From the NCBI GenBank assembly GCA_001939145.1, contig LSRX01000593.1:63301-127300 (forward strand): DNA of 64,000 nt, given 5' to 3'. A program made the position numbers and the translations under genes. Of this stretch, positions 8,001 to 15,955 are shown in pieces. How positions within the stretch are numbered: the first letter of the stretch is position 1; every line of letters starts with the position of its first letter. A model generated the notes under the pieces. The model did not search any database, was not told where the DNA came from, and was given only the letters and a program-made list of their open reading frames with translations. This DNA is from Symbiodinium microadriaticum. Lineage: Eukaryota > Sar > Dinophyceae > Suessiales > Symbiodiniaceae.

Positions 8001-10395
8001 TCAGCAATGAACGCGAAGGAGTTGTTGTCGGGGAATTGGGGACAGAGTGTCCGCACATCTGAGCTGAGATCGCTGCTGGAGGACACCGAGCATGATGATA
8101 TAGCTGCCACATGCGCTCACGAGACAGTTCGTTCTCACGCTCTTCAAGTGAACGATCACTGGCCTGCAGATCGAACCAAACAACTCCTAGGTCAAGCACT
8201 GCATGAGCACTGTGAGAGGCTTTCGGTGAAGGAGCCGCTCGTACAACAACATGTGGATGCCCTTCATCACATCGAATGCCTTTAGTTAAGTACTTCACGA
8301 TGTCGAGAGTGTAGTGCCCCTTGTGGTTCACATCAAGCTTGAAGATTTCAGGTTGGGGGTCAGAGGTGAACATAGCAAAGCCTCGTGAAAAGTCAACCAT
8401 CAAGCCTGCTCCATTATGACCCATGAAATCCATGCCGATCAGGACGGGTACCAACGCCGACTTCTCGAACCCTGCTTGGTAGTACTCTGTAGGGTTAGGA
8501 AGGGTGTACAGCGAGAAAGTACGATGAGTGCCGGAAACGGAGCTTGATATGTGAACCCGACAAAGTGCTCGACCCCATCTCCCATTGCCGAAACGAAAGT
8601 ATGGCCTCGCACCTTGGTCCAGTTCGATCTTCGCATTGCGATCGTGAGACAACACTGCTGAAATCAAGCCTTGAACGACTGCATCTGGAGCGGCTGACGC
8701 TGTCGCGCCACTGTCCAGCATTCCAATCTGTGGCTTCGGCTCAGGCTTGGAAATCTCAGAAGTTGCAGCCTCAAAGACATCCGACAACTCCAAACCACCA
8801 ACAAACATGTCACTGCTGTAGGCGTTGACTTGACGAAACCCGGAGGTGTCCTTGCCCTTGCCCTTCGCCTTGCCTTGCTTGCCCTTCCAAAGAGCATGCA
8901 CATGTAGGTCGGACCAAAACCCTTTCTTGGTCTTCCCCTTGCTCTTGCCCTTGTTGGTGTACTGCATGTCCATGTAGTCGCCGGGGTAGCCACTGTACTC
9001 CGAGTAGAAGGCGCCCTTCTTGCCGTAGCCTTTGCCCTTAGAGTAGCCATGGGACCGTCCGTGTGGGCAGTCCCGAATCATGTGGTTGCCACCGCAGTTG
9101 AAGCACTTCATGGGCGCGCCAAACCCACGATCTTTTCTCAACTGTTGGGTCGCCCTCTGAGCCTCGCTCCATGTGCGTTGGGCCTCAGCCGCGAGGCTTT
9201 CAGCTATCTTCTCGGCTTTCGCAGCTTCCTTCAGCTGGGGGTCGTTATCCTCGGCCTGCTCGGTCACTGCAGGCATGGCTTCGGGACCCCAGTCTTGGGA
9301 TCCAGCATTCCACCATCCATCTGAGTCTTCCCAGTTGGCTTCGTCCGCATAGTAGCCCTCGTACCATCCAGGATCCATCCATGACCAATCGTCCTGGTCG
9401 GTGTAGAAGGCGTCAGGCTGTTCGGAGGTCTGGGAGTCCATGAAGTTTAAATGCTGGTGTGAGCTGCCATGGTTCCGATGGCCGAGAAGCTGATCATCCC
9501 ACAGATTCTGGAGAGCGGCTGCCACCACCTCATAGTCCAGCGAGTTCTTCGTCGACGACAGGATGTCCCGCTTCTCCTCAGCCGAGAGGCCTGCCGCCTG
9601 AAGTAGGCGCCAACCACGCAAGACACCCATGATGAAGGAGTCGGCCACCGTCATCTCATTCACAGCTGGCTTCGCAGTGGGAGGCGTTCCCACCTGCTGA
9701 GCCTCGCCAGCGGATCGGCGAGTAGGCGACCGATCACCCACCGAACGATGACTGGGCGAAGAGCCTGGTGCCGCGCCACCGCGGTCGCCATCACCACCAT
9801 CATGTACAGGTTCTCCCTCAGCAGGTCCTTCAGGGGCTCGAGAATCATCGGGAGGGACATCACCAACCTCCTCGTCCTCGTAGCCGTCCTCGTGGTTCCA
9901 CCAGCCCCAGGAGCTGTTCCACTCCTCATCGTTCCACTCGTCCTCGGAAGGGGGCAAACCAAAGTCGAGCTGATCCTGAGACAGCCCTTCTTTCTCTTCA
10001 TGAAGCCGAATGATGGCCTCCACAAACTCCTCATGCACCAGAGTCTCTCTGACCAGGAAGTTGCCGATTGTCTCGGAAGGGTTCCTCTTGAAGGCGAAGT
10101 ACTGCTGGCAAATCGCAGCAGCATTCGGCAACGACTTCCGCACTAACGGTGAGCCCGCTAGCTTCCGCAACAGCACTCTCACGCCGTCGCTGCTGTCCAA
10201 CACCAAATTGGACCAACTCATGGCCAACAGACGTGCGGGACCTGTCAGACGGGATAGCAGTTGCGCCCCGCAGTAGCGGCGCTTGTAGACTGGCACCGAT
10301 TGAACCCACGAGGCAACTTCCCTGGTGTACCTGCGCCATGATCTAGCAGCACCATCCCATGCAGGAATAACGGCTCTATCCTTGGAATCTGCCAT
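1966..10395 (-). CDS. Copia Gag-Pol polyprotein with methyltransferase-like and 2OG-Fe(II)-oxygenase-like modules
   Basis: A 2809-residue open frame. The first ATG is at 10395; the frame stays open further upstream but only with non-ATG codons. Residues from that Met: Gag; zinc knuckle Cys431-x2-Cys434-x3-His438-x4-Cys443; Lys/Gly/Tyr-rich basic stretch (about 450-520); aspartic protease DSGA at 561; methyltransferase-like region about 1040-1255; oxygenase-like region about 1365-1515 (HxD 1427/1429, His1494, Arg1503); integrase His1614-His1619-Cys1647-Cys1650 and Asp1681/Asp1749/Glu1785 (last spacing x35); reverse transcriptase with Asp2298 and a VDD box (2398-2399); RNase H ending in an ADALTK motif (Asp2721). 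Codons 800-1000 look like out-of-frame translation (Gly/Arg/Ser-rich), and the adjacent frame carries the plausible protein there. Retroelement functions follow from the copia family; the two extra modules are motif-based inference. Confidence 0.92.
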   Translation of the reverse strand: MADSKDRAVIPAWDGAARSWRRYTREVASWVQSVPVYKRRYCGAQLLSRLTGPARLLAMSWSNLVLDSSDGVRVLLRKLAGSPLVRKSLPNAAAICQQYFAFKRNPSETIGNFLVRETLVHEEFVEAIIRLHEEKEGLSQDQLDFGLPPSEDEWNDEEWNSSWGWWNHEDGYEDEEVGDVPPDDSRAPEGPAEGEPVHDGGDGDRGGAAPGSSPSHRSVGDRSPTRRSAGEAQQVGTPPTAKPAVNEMTVADSFIMGVLRGWRLLQAAGLSAEEKRDILSSTKNSLDYEVVAAALQNLWDDQLLGHRNHGSSHQHLNFMDSQTSEQPDAFYTDQDDWSWMDPGWYEGYYADEANWEDSDGWWNAGSQDWGPEAMPAVTEQAEDNDPQLKEAAKAEKIAESLAAEAQRTWSEAQRATQQLRKDRGFGAPMKCFNCGGNHMIRDCPHGRSHGYSKGKGYGKKGAFYSEYSGYPGDYMDMQYTNKGKSKGKTKKGFWSDLHVHALWKGKQGKAKGKGKDTSGFRQVNAYSSDMFVGGLELSDVFEAATSEISKPEPKPQIGMLDSGATASAAPDAVVQGLISAVLSHDRNAKIELDQGARPYFRFGNGRWGRALCRVHISSSVSGTHRTFSLYTLPNPTEYYQAGFEKSALVPVLIGMDFMGHNGAGLMVDFSRGFAMFTSDPQPEIFKLDVNHKGHYTLDIVKYLTKGIRCDEGHPHVVVRAAPSPKASHSAHAVLDLGVVWFDLQASDRSLEERENELSRERMWQLYHHARCPPAAISAQMCGHSVPNSPTTTPSRSLLNHGGVVACNQARRGLCGSRGGEDHGGKPEGKVCGGEEQGEATGPNAGYEDGCERSQGQSHTMALLGNSHSKCSSSQSPRPVGGLRGVLCTSSVHPKTGIELAAHNCGESRHDQADVERAAAVDGRCSPHSSDLSPHAGEDQCRGSSEQGHPRGKKQVLLINDDPGNDDITGDHFQLGGGGAGRRRGAGPGLRDGSAGRLRMKSGQGEPSAKEASRQVVQKVMAMSTLMMATSASMLMGLHLHDREGLWEISCGPHGWLSAAAEEHGLKPRQINFQNGYDLYHKDTWERLRELRQVHRPRRIWLSLPSSKWCVWGTMNHNSPSDNHKFEQGRRRERRLLWNVVSFLKESLEADNDLDIYFEWPHPCGGWKQVPMVELQDYLEKNGMPWLRCRIDGCNYGLRDPESGMFIRKPWLVYTTDESFHHAFRAKICPGNHGKHCTREGHDQEASSYYPWKLVQAITRHWQDRTVPQRHLQLLQQRDGSVPIESGGGDDLWKCVLEEHDNDYEHEEEECYMDAQMVEATRLGLETLCREARLRERFDMDVCENILLEFAKQAKQTFVEKKPHSRWQQSPFHILLGAYSHGAFSGVTRNSSRYPELNRYINSYLRHWLPHRRWSSIAMTLNGRTVPHTDNHNCKGTVNVIHGLGPCENGGIWLKGEPPDGYGAVRRRLPDGSLHQGYVAQTRHQFITFSPEVTHATQSWKGQRLTLTAFTTRSTPYLSSSDWTALRKLDYPLPQQYDLPRDLVELPTIKNHFSATTTTSTSDPGDSTPTVKDHFPATTATSTSDPGGHNVSVDTGDGPSEAEQSSWEAQIAKFHKAAGHPTNRNMAKIIKDAGHPEWKVQAALRHRCPACLSLKPGGTSSGQIPPASTHSLYGAWEAVGVDSAEWVPPGSKTKVKFLLFMDLATKLRMVKPLYVYDFLEMRSESGEDFLRSFAEGWLAAFPKPRLLVLDAAKSFVSDAVHEFASHANIQMSYVAEKEAWSHGVLEAGVQDVKMTASAIHLESLSQDPTVTLILASSALNATEYTGGFSSFQWAFGREYSLTDEDVRTFLTSDYQHEFVKLVQARAKAEEVARSTRAKRVLSKLANTTVRQPLREFGPMELVKVWRKVWPQQQFKGPRGGLRKSGRPHWIGPGRVVFHEVLPHQEADDSRRHIVWVLVGSQMFRCSVHSVRPVTETEKFQFETSGEDKSATWRTLSDIMPNREYVDLTDQVPDENETELPDLPQAPDKRTLVQPTRRVSRKTTLNPTPTASTTTAEATNTDEQALGTDNPSANTTRDREEGVNDYEDPEAKRPKTETTWVDELYMEERKPKDTIDVFTAFQETEEFMKIEFDLPAPESNRQRKFLERDPILYLVKKMKDSEVVLSRLPEKEKCLFQRAKMKEVDSFIKNEAVRKCLDDAELRQAMDSGRIVKARWVLTWKLVPPEDQPEAKKDSRENPQTVHNVEGTKKAKARIVLLGFQHPSLLDPSFKTASPVQSMLGRNLLYAMAVDSQWHLEGLDLATAFLQTQPTEADQELWTTGVQELREALGLSSDSVMRVLRNIYGSTTAPRGLWLSLHKTLTGLGAQAVLGERCLWVWLSKDKMDGNHPKTIGAMGGHVDDFHRIGDGSDEWLAIKERINNAYKWGMAKTGSYRHAGTDVSTVKDENGYDEIVVDQSYYIEALMDVDIVPERLRTDTALSKRDIDACRASLGALQWVAIQSQPQVCARCNLLLTDLVTNGTMETAREIQQVVSEVRQEPFKLHFKKFVKAKHWRDVVFVSMGDQAHANRPKGDSTGGLVTLLAGPESVTGCVCPMSLIGWRTWKLKRKAIGSNDAEVQSILEAEDHNFRARLLWSELHGACGHDAQRPLRVDFVDVVERQIAGIKGVLCTESRGGYDAVEVNESPLLGLSNMRAALQAFQLRGNLRRAACELRWVASDFDLADALTKKRADCREGMLKFLRTGHWCIRYDPSFTSAKKSRKAGTTAVGTVQDYLDSPHEPYSPDAAEAFWGWCNRYDLSSDVFISSIYRRM
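2026..2040 (-). promoter_or_regulatory. Polypurine tract for plus-strand priming
   Basis: Immediately upstream of the 3' LTR on the minus strand is GCCTTTTGGGGGTGG, ending directly at the LTR's TG. A G-rich run abutting the 3' LTR is the expected second-strand primer. Its position fits, although a T interrupts the purines. Confidence 0.6.
7398..7997 (-). CDS. Overlapping 199-codon ORF inside the retrotransposon; probable true frame of the protease-to-methyltransferase linker
   Basis: This ORF lies +1 to the main polyprotein frame. It opens at an ATG in the context ACCATGG, two bases (AC, then C) after an in-frame TGA, and closes at TGA 7400-7398. That stop overlaps an ATG of the main frame (ATGA, 7401-7398). 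Its protein looks globular: an Ala/Lys-rich helical start, then WPCWGTH, a VCAVC pair followed by RLLYTPR, then a helical stretch. The WPC..H and C-x2-C with RL.Y.PR resemble, from memory, a conserved segment of dinoflagellate copia polyproteins. The main frame here is low-complexity Gly/Arg/Ser. Expression could use +1/-1 frameshifting, internal initiation with stop-start reinitiation, or the main frame may carry two compensating frameshift mutations. Confidence 0.6.
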   Translation of the reverse strand: MAASSRATKPDAVSVDPEVEKIMVASLKAKSAAAKNKAKPLDPTRVMKMDVRDPRAKATQWPCWGTHTPSAPQANLHGQWVVCAVCCVRLLYTPRQGSSSQHTTVENPGMIKRMLSELQPLMGDALPTAQICRHMLAKINAEEVLNKAIREARNKSCSSTTIPEMMTSPATTSSWEVAVPDDDEELVQAYETEAQGGYA

Positions 10396-10558
10396 CGGAA
10401 AACTGGAGGGCAGGTGCACTGCCGAAACGTAAAAGTCGGAGAAAACCCACAGGCGATCGTCACCAGGGGGCGGCCGTTGGTCAGGTAGTAGAAGATGTCC
10501 AAGGCGAGGACCAAGGGCCTTGCAGCTGGTCTGGAGCACTGCCCTGCGATCGGCACGT

Positions 10559-10570
10559 GCTCCGCTACCA
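10559..10570 (-). promoter_or_regulatory. Primer-binding site (initiator tRNA-Met type)
   Basis: On the minus strand, one base after the 5' LTR, the sequence reads TGGTAGCGGAGC. It starts with TGG (complement of the tRNA CCA tail) and matches the form TGGTA used by copia elements primed by initiator methionine tRNA. The predicted tRNA 3' end is CTCCGCTACCA. The tRNA identity is inferred from family habit. Confidence 0.7.
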
Positions 10571-10571
10571 A

Positions 10572-10795
10572 TGCAGCGGAGGTAGCTGCACTGGGCGTTT
10601 GGGCTCTTCAAGAGGGGTTCCAGCTTCAAACCTTTCGTGAATCACAAGCGCACACGCTCGGGGATTTATGCGCACTCAGCACACGCAGCAATGGCTCTCG
10701 TTTGGCTGACACAAAAGGGGCCCCTTCATGAGCCTTCACATGCGACGGTAGATGCTGCTGATGAAAACATCACTAGACAGGTCATACCTGTTGCA
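10572..10795 (-). repeat. 5' LTR of the copia element
   Basis: This 224-bp terminal repeat is identical by eye to 1802-2025. Since the element is on the minus strand, this copy is the 5' LTR and should hold the promoter and transcript start. It starts TG and ends CA. An open frame without ATG runs from inside this LTR into gag, but the first ATG is at 10395, outside the LTR. Confidence 0.93.
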
Positions 10796-10800
10796 GTATC
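10796..10800. repeat. Target-site duplication, right copy (GTATC)
   Basis: GTATC directly follows the LTR that ends at 10795 and matches 1797-1801. The empty-site allele should therefore carry a single GTATC. Confidence 0.9.
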
Positions 10801-12778
10801 CTTTGCCGTCGCGCTTGAGTCGGCTCAGGCCCAACGGCACGGGAGAGCTTTATGAAGCCTGCTGCTTCTGACACCAGCTTCAGCATTGCTGCTAGCCATG
10901 GTAATTTTGCCGCCTGAAGTTTCGAGAAGCGGTCCGAACGAACCTGTCTCGTCCGAATGAACCTCTTAAGGTTTACTTTCGGGTGCAGGGTCCTCCAGTT
11001 TGTGTTCAAGGCGTCGGACAGGGGATTCGGAGGCAGTGGCGAGGCAGATTCTCAAGTACCTTTTCACCTCGACCGGAGGGGCCCAGAGCTAAACCCTAAG
11101 CCCGTTTATTTTTCGCTACCTTGCGCTCGTTTCAAGACCAATTCACACGGCTCTTAAGTCAAATCCTATGCAAAGATGTTGGCCGCGAGCGGATTAGGGA
11201 TCCCGACCCCCCAAACGGACAAAGCCCCAAGCCCATGGCCTCTCGCTGAGCCGCCGTGTCGGGTTAGAATCTTCATGTCGTTGCTCATACCGAACAGGTA
11301 GATATACTGGGTCCTTGAGAATGAACTTAGCGCAGTGACATGGTAGTATCAAGCTTACGCTTTCCTCGTGACGGTATCTTAGAACAAGGACCCAGTGTAG
11401 CCTCAAGCTCTCTCAGGCCCTGCCGCTATTGATGTAAGGTTGGGAGAGTAGCTCAAGACAGTGCAACAGGAGCGGGCACAGGGATGCTAAGACAGGAAGG
11501 GGGCACCCCGAGAGCCTATTCTAGTTACTAAGGCTCTTATGAACCCTGTAGCCTTCTAGCAGATCCTTACAAGCACGAATTCTTGCTGGACCGAAGCTCA
11601 TGCCCTCTTCTGGCTCTCTGGTGCCTCGTCAGTCCAGGGCTGAGGTAGTTCTGGTTTTCGGATTCCAAAGGCAATGAGGGAGCCTGAATGAACGAACGAA
11701 TGAATGAATAAGAGTGAGGATAATGAGAAGAAGCCTCCACAAGTCCTGAAGATGTCTAACTCGGACACGGTGATTGTCCAGATGGGCTGGGCGAGTCTAG
11801 GGTGGTTTGTCTTCTGTCGCTGGTTTTTCTTCCGGCCTTCTCTCGTGGTGCAGGATGGCCGATTCCCCCGAACCCTGTCCTATCCTGTCCTGTGATGTCT
11901 CGCCTCTCCTGTTTCTGGCCAATCACAGGTTATATTATTTGTTATGATTATTACCATCAGTTCTCCACCACCCAGCCCAGCAGCGCCAGTGCTAGCAGTT
12001 TACGACAACTCCTGGCCCATTGATCTTGCTTTGTCAAGTCACCGACCAGCAGGCTATCCCTGGAGACTTGGAGCTCTTGCTTGCGAGCTCAGCATAAGCA
12101 AGTTCGGATGCTGGGGTAAAGGTAGAAGGATGTTATGATGGGTGTGCGTAAGTTCAATCCTTCGTGTACTGTTTTGATTTTCAGTTGGAGGTGCACTGGC
12201 TAGAGCAAGGAAGTGTCCAGCAGAGTTGTTGTGGTCTGTAGTGATACATTTCTGTGTTGGCATGGCTGAACAAAGCAGCGCGTTTTTGTGCTGGTCCTCT
12301 TGCGTCCGTTGGCCTGTTAGTCCAAAAGCAGCGCGATAGTGCTTTACAGCCTGAATGCCAGATCTGCAATCCTTCATCACAGCCGACACAATCTCAAGCA
12401 GTCGGAGAATAATCTGCGGCGCTTCTAACCAGATGAGTCTTTCGTGCACATTTTCTTGGCCCCGAGGCCCGAGACAGATGCTTTTCGGTTTAGATCTTAG
12501 GGGACTCTCTGGAGTCAGGATTATGTTGAACGGTCGTGAAGATGTTGAGACAACTCTGACATGGAGAGTTCGGCCCCCGTGCATGCTTAGGGCTCAAGCC
12601 CAAGATTTCAAAGTCAAAGTGCAACTCCGAAGCACAAGCCAGCAGAAGATGCAACAGATTCCAAGAACCCCTTATTGGTAGAAGCCCCCTGTAAAGCCCT
12701 TTAAAAGATGGGAGCCTCAGTCTCGTTGTTACGGGCATGATGCCATAGGCACGTACCCCAAAACTGCAAGCAACGCCC
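10801..12778. other. Non-genic stretch right of the retrotransposon
   Basis: No supported gene. Two opposing weak open frames overlap at about 12054-12681 (176 codons minus, 108 codons plus). Neither has a recognisable motif. A short hairpin element (11305-11399) is listed separately. Otherwise I see nothing here. Confidence 0.45.
11305..11399. mobile_element. Short foldback element, TACTGGGTCCTTG family
   Basis: Left end TACTGGGTCCTTG pairs with a right end whose reverse complement is TACACTGGGTCCTTG. The element is about 95 bp. A related hairpin with TGGGTTCTTG termini occurs at 37441-37565. It has no coding capacity, so it is MITE-like. No target duplication was resolved. Confidence 0.5.
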
Positions 12779-13050
12779 GAAACCCTAAACCCTAAACCCT
12801 AAACCCAGGTCTCAATTCCCTGAATCTTTGAATGTTTCGCCCAGAACTCTGAGCCCAATAAGCTCCCGAAAACCCCCGAAGGGTTGCGGAAATCCGCTCT
12901 CCCGGACCGCACCTCAAACGCTAGAGCCGCCAGAAGTCAAAGCAACACCCTTTGTGCGTGGTGAAGAGAGCAGAACCCCACACTCCGGGATCCCTACACC
13001 CTAAACCCTAAACCCCTAAACCCTAAACCCTAAACCCTATACCCTAAACC
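12779..13050. repeat. Telomere-like CCCTAAA blocks flanking unique sequence
   Basis: Perfect CCCTAAA runs at about 12782-12806 and 12998-13055 flank roughly 190 bp of unique DNA. Confidence 0.8.
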
Positions 13051-13439
13051 CTGAACTCGAAAAAGCTTGGATTTTCTAAAATCCAAAAACGCTCAGATCC
13101 CAAACTCCACACCTTCGCCCCTTTTTTCCTGTTGTTCTTGTCGATTCCACCCTCGCCGACACCGAGGCCTTCGGGTTCAGATTGAAGGGTTTCTTATGGA
13201 TCCTACAAGCGCGCAACCATAAGGGTTCAACAGAAGAGAGTTTGGGAGTCTGCGGGATTTCGGGTTTTTATGGTTACGGCTTTGGGTTTAGGAGTGTTTT
13301 GGTTTTCAGGCAGCGCCCAGCAAGACGGTTCGTTGCATGCTCGTGTTTCTGTAGAGCACGTCGCACGTCGCCCTCCTTGCCCTGCCAGCCAATTCCAAGA
13401 TAAGACCATGCCTCCGACCACCCCTGAAATTGCCCCTGA

Positions 13440-13535
13440 AAGCCCTAAACCCTAAACCCTAAACCCTAAATCCTAAGCCCTAAACCCTAAACCCTAAACC
13501 CTAAATCCTGAATCCTAAACCCTAAACCCTAAAGG
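13440..13535. repeat. CCCTAAA array just upstream of an exon-like island
   Basis: About thirteen near-perfect CCCTAAA units with single-base variants (CCTAAGC, CCTGAAT). The array ends about 30 bp before the acceptor of the island at 13563. Confidence 0.85.
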
Positions 13536-13562
13536 TATGTCTCCATTCGGCTGCCATTGCAG

Positions 13563-13652
13563 TGCAGGCTTGGTACCAAGCCACTGGGCATGGCCAAGCC
13601 TCCCTTGCCTTGGCGAGAGATCGATGACAAGACCCCCGTGGAGTATGTTCAG
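13563..13652 (+). CDS. Exon-like island (30 codons)
   Basis: The island follows a pyrimidine-containing tract ending GCAG. It reads openly with a core of GMAKPPLPWREIDDKTPVEY and ends in CAG before GAACCG, a possible GA donor. Without splicing the frame stops at a TAG formed where the TTTAGGG array begins (13668). Its phase matches the next island at 13890, so the two could join as consecutive exons. The family is not recognised. Confidence 0.4.
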
Positions 13653-13666
13653 GAACCGTGGTACTG

Positions 13667-13748
13667 TTAGGGTTTAGGGTTTAGGGTTTATAGGGTTTAT
13701 AGGGTTTATAGGGTTTATAGGGTTTATAGAGTTTAGGGTTTAGGGTTA
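13667..13748. repeat. TTTAGGG array with a TTTATAGGG sub-repeat
   Basis: G-rich orientation, immediately following the exon-like island. It includes five 9-bp TTTATAGGG-type variant units, a local expansion of a mutated telomere motif. Confidence 0.85.
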
Positions 13749-13889
13749 CTTCCCCCACACCTCATCAAAGCCCAGCTTGTCCTCTCTCCCTAAACCCAAT
13801 AGCCCCAGGAAGACAATCCCGGTTCCTTTCTCGGAGGGCTTACTGTAGGGTTTGCTGGGGGTTTTTAGGGCATCCGGTTGGATCGCCAG

Positions 13890-13964
13890 GAGAACCCGAA
13901 GAAGATCGGCTCCAACGCTTTCGACTTCTACGAGAAGTACAAGAAGTCCAAGACCTTCGGGGAG
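13890..13964 (+). CDS. Exon-like island (25 codons) with an NPKxxGS...YEKYK motif
   Basis: Bounded by an AG at 13888-13889 and a GC donor at 13965 (GAG|GCGCCT). It encodes ENPKKIGSNAFDFYEKYKKS followed by KTFGE. From memory, NPKxxGS followed by YExYKxxxT recurs in dinoflagellate hypothetical proteins; this would need a search. Its phase is compatible with the island at 13563-13652. CCCTAAA-derived repeats begin directly after the donor. Confidence 0.45.
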
Positions 13965-13977
13965 GCGCCTCCATAGG

Positions 13978-14142
13978 CCCCTAAAGCCCTTAAACCCTGA
14001 ACCCTTAAACCCTGAAGCCCTAAACCCATAAGCCCCTAAACCCTTGAGCCCCTAAACCCTTGAACCCTAAACCCTTAAACCCTTAAACCCTTAAAACCCT
14101 AAACCCTTAACCCCTTAAACCCTTGAGCCCTAAACCCTTAGC
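13978..14142. repeat. Degenerate CCCTAAA/CCCTTAAA array
   Basis: The array is dominated by 8-mers CCCTTAAA and CCCTTGAA rather than the exact heptamer. It begins next to the donor of the 13890 island. Confidence 0.8.
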
Positions 14143-14221
14143 TGGGTGTCAGCCAGGCCGAACAGTCTGAGATTCTGATCTGACGGACCCGCCGGGGGAT
14201 GATGAGACTGTGGTACCCACA

Positions 14222-14266
14222 AGGTTTAGGGTTTAGGGTTTAGGGTTTAAGGTTTAGGGTTTAGGC
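14222..14266. repeat. TTTAGGG array whose first unit forms a possible 5' splice site
   Basis: Six heptamers follow ACAAG. The sequence just upstream (about 14178-14222) is open and protein-like (TDPPGDDETVVPT), and the junction ACAAG|GTTTAG resembles a GT donor. Confidence 0.7.
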
Positions 14267-15892
14267 TTGGTATGCTCCCAAAACCCACTGTAATGATTCA
14301 GGCCACTATTGGATCAGTTTAGTAGGGCTGAGACGACAACCTAATCGCACCTTGGGTGGAGACGAGGCTGCGGCGGTAGTTTGCTGACTGCCCAAAGCCT
14401 AGCTTCTTGACAGTTCTGCAAGGTTTCTTGTCGGGTTGAAGGTGCTACAACTCGTATTCCCAGATATCCGCATGTAGGTTTCAAGGCCTGGGGAGATTTG
14501 AGCACCTATGCTTGCAGAAAGCGGGTAGTTTCATGGTGCCAAAGTTCCTGTCATGTGCGGTTGAAGCTACAGGGAAATTTCAGCCCGAGGTTAAAGCCAG
14601 TCTTTGCATCCTTGCAGCCAAAGGCAAGCTGCCCGTACGCCAACCCCTACGCCCTGCGCCTACCCCTTCTTGCATGGATCCTGGAACCGTGTTGATTTTT
14701 CCTTTTAACTCAGGCAGGGCCTAAAGCCTGTAGACCCAGACAAATGCTCCCGGACAGGCCAAAGCCAACGGCGCCCGTGCGGAAGACTTCCGTTTCGATT
14801 ATGCAAAGGCTGGAGCTTGCAGGGGGCGGTCGAGGCATGCAAAGGTAAGTTGTCATGAGACCCGAGGGAAGCGCTCACTCCTCGCTGACCCGACAGGCCG
14901 AATAGTGTGGCCCTGCTAGGACTTTAGGCACTTCGAGCGCAAAAGGCCTCAGCTTGCGTGACACCCGGGCTGCAATCTGAGAGGACACCAGGCAGAAATC
15001 CTCAGCATTGCATCACTCGCCATTGCAGTCATACCTGACGGCATGTTCGCATGCAGACTTCAAAAAATTGGGCATGTTGAGGGCATTTTGAGAGTTAGAT
15101 CCCAACCAGATAGTTGGTTTGACACAACTTCGTTGCTTCACGAATCTTAGTCGCTGGTGTGCCTTTGAGCGACACGAAACCTGGCCCGCTGTCGCAGCTG
15201 AAGACCGTGTGGTTTCGTAGTTCTTCCAGAGAGGAGATAAGCATGACAGTGGTAGGAGAATCCGAACTGAGTACTGCATCCGGTACATCCGGTGTGTCTC
15301 ATCATGTGAGTGTGCGTGTGCCGAGGGACCGCACGGGCTTCGGGCCTTTTGTTGTAGTCAAGGTCTTGAACATAGAGAGTCCCAATAAGCAGAAGGTTTA
15401 TAGCGACGGCGCTTTTAGAGGCATCAAGTACTGAAAGACAAGGGGTGATCTCCGAACAACTGTCCTGTTTTAGACGGGTGTGCACGGAGGTTTGAGTGGT
15501 GCCATAGGCTGGGTTGTAGGCTTGCGTGACACCGGGGCACTAACCAACGTGGAATGCACATTTGCGGTTCCCCATGAGGTTCGGGGGCCGTGTCAGGGGC
15601 CAAGGGCGGTTTTCGCACGTCAAAGCTTGCGATGTGTAAAGGGTGCTTCCACCCTGGAAATGGCTGTTTCGAGTGCGTTGTTTTGCACAACATGGGGGGA
15701 GTGCTTGTCTTGGCCCGCTGCTTATTTATAACATTGTTTCGAGCTATTATCAGTATCATCATTGATACGCATATGAACAGTCTAATCATTACTCGTAATG
15801 TTATTCTACTAGTACTCGTACTAGTACTAGTACTACTACTCGTTCTACTACTACCACTACCACTACCACTACCACTACCACTACCACTACCA

Positions 15893-15955
<63 letters not shown>

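Larger units (their letters stand above)
1802..10795 (-). mobile_element. Complete Ty1/copia-type LTR retrotransposon
   Basis: An 8994-bp element reads on the minus strand. It is bounded by two 224-bp direct repeats that I could align without a mismatch, each beginning TG and ending CA. The 5-bp sequence GTATC lies immediately outside both ends (1797-1801 and 10796-10800), as expected for an integrase-made target duplication. A primer-binding site lies one base inside the 5' LTR and a G-rich polypurine tract abuts the 3' LTR. Domain order is Gag, protease, integrase, reverse transcriptase, RNase H, which is the copia (Pseudoviridae) order. Extra domains sit between protease and integrase. Identical LTRs and an uninterrupted open frame indicate a recent insertion. 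The structural calls are seen directly; current activity is not known. Confidence 0.95.

Noticed and set aside
7596-8285. 229-codon plus-strand ORF opposite the retrotransposon
   Set aside because: Antisense shadow of the polyprotein region; no independent motif.
9660-10339. Several 88-154-codon ORFs in alternate frames of gag
   Set aside because: Frame shadows of the GC-rich gag; the main frame carries the recognisable Gag features.
2754-10629. Start of the polyprotein at 10629
   Set aside because: The codon at 10629 is TTG, not ATG, and lies in the LTR; the first ATG in frame is at 10395.
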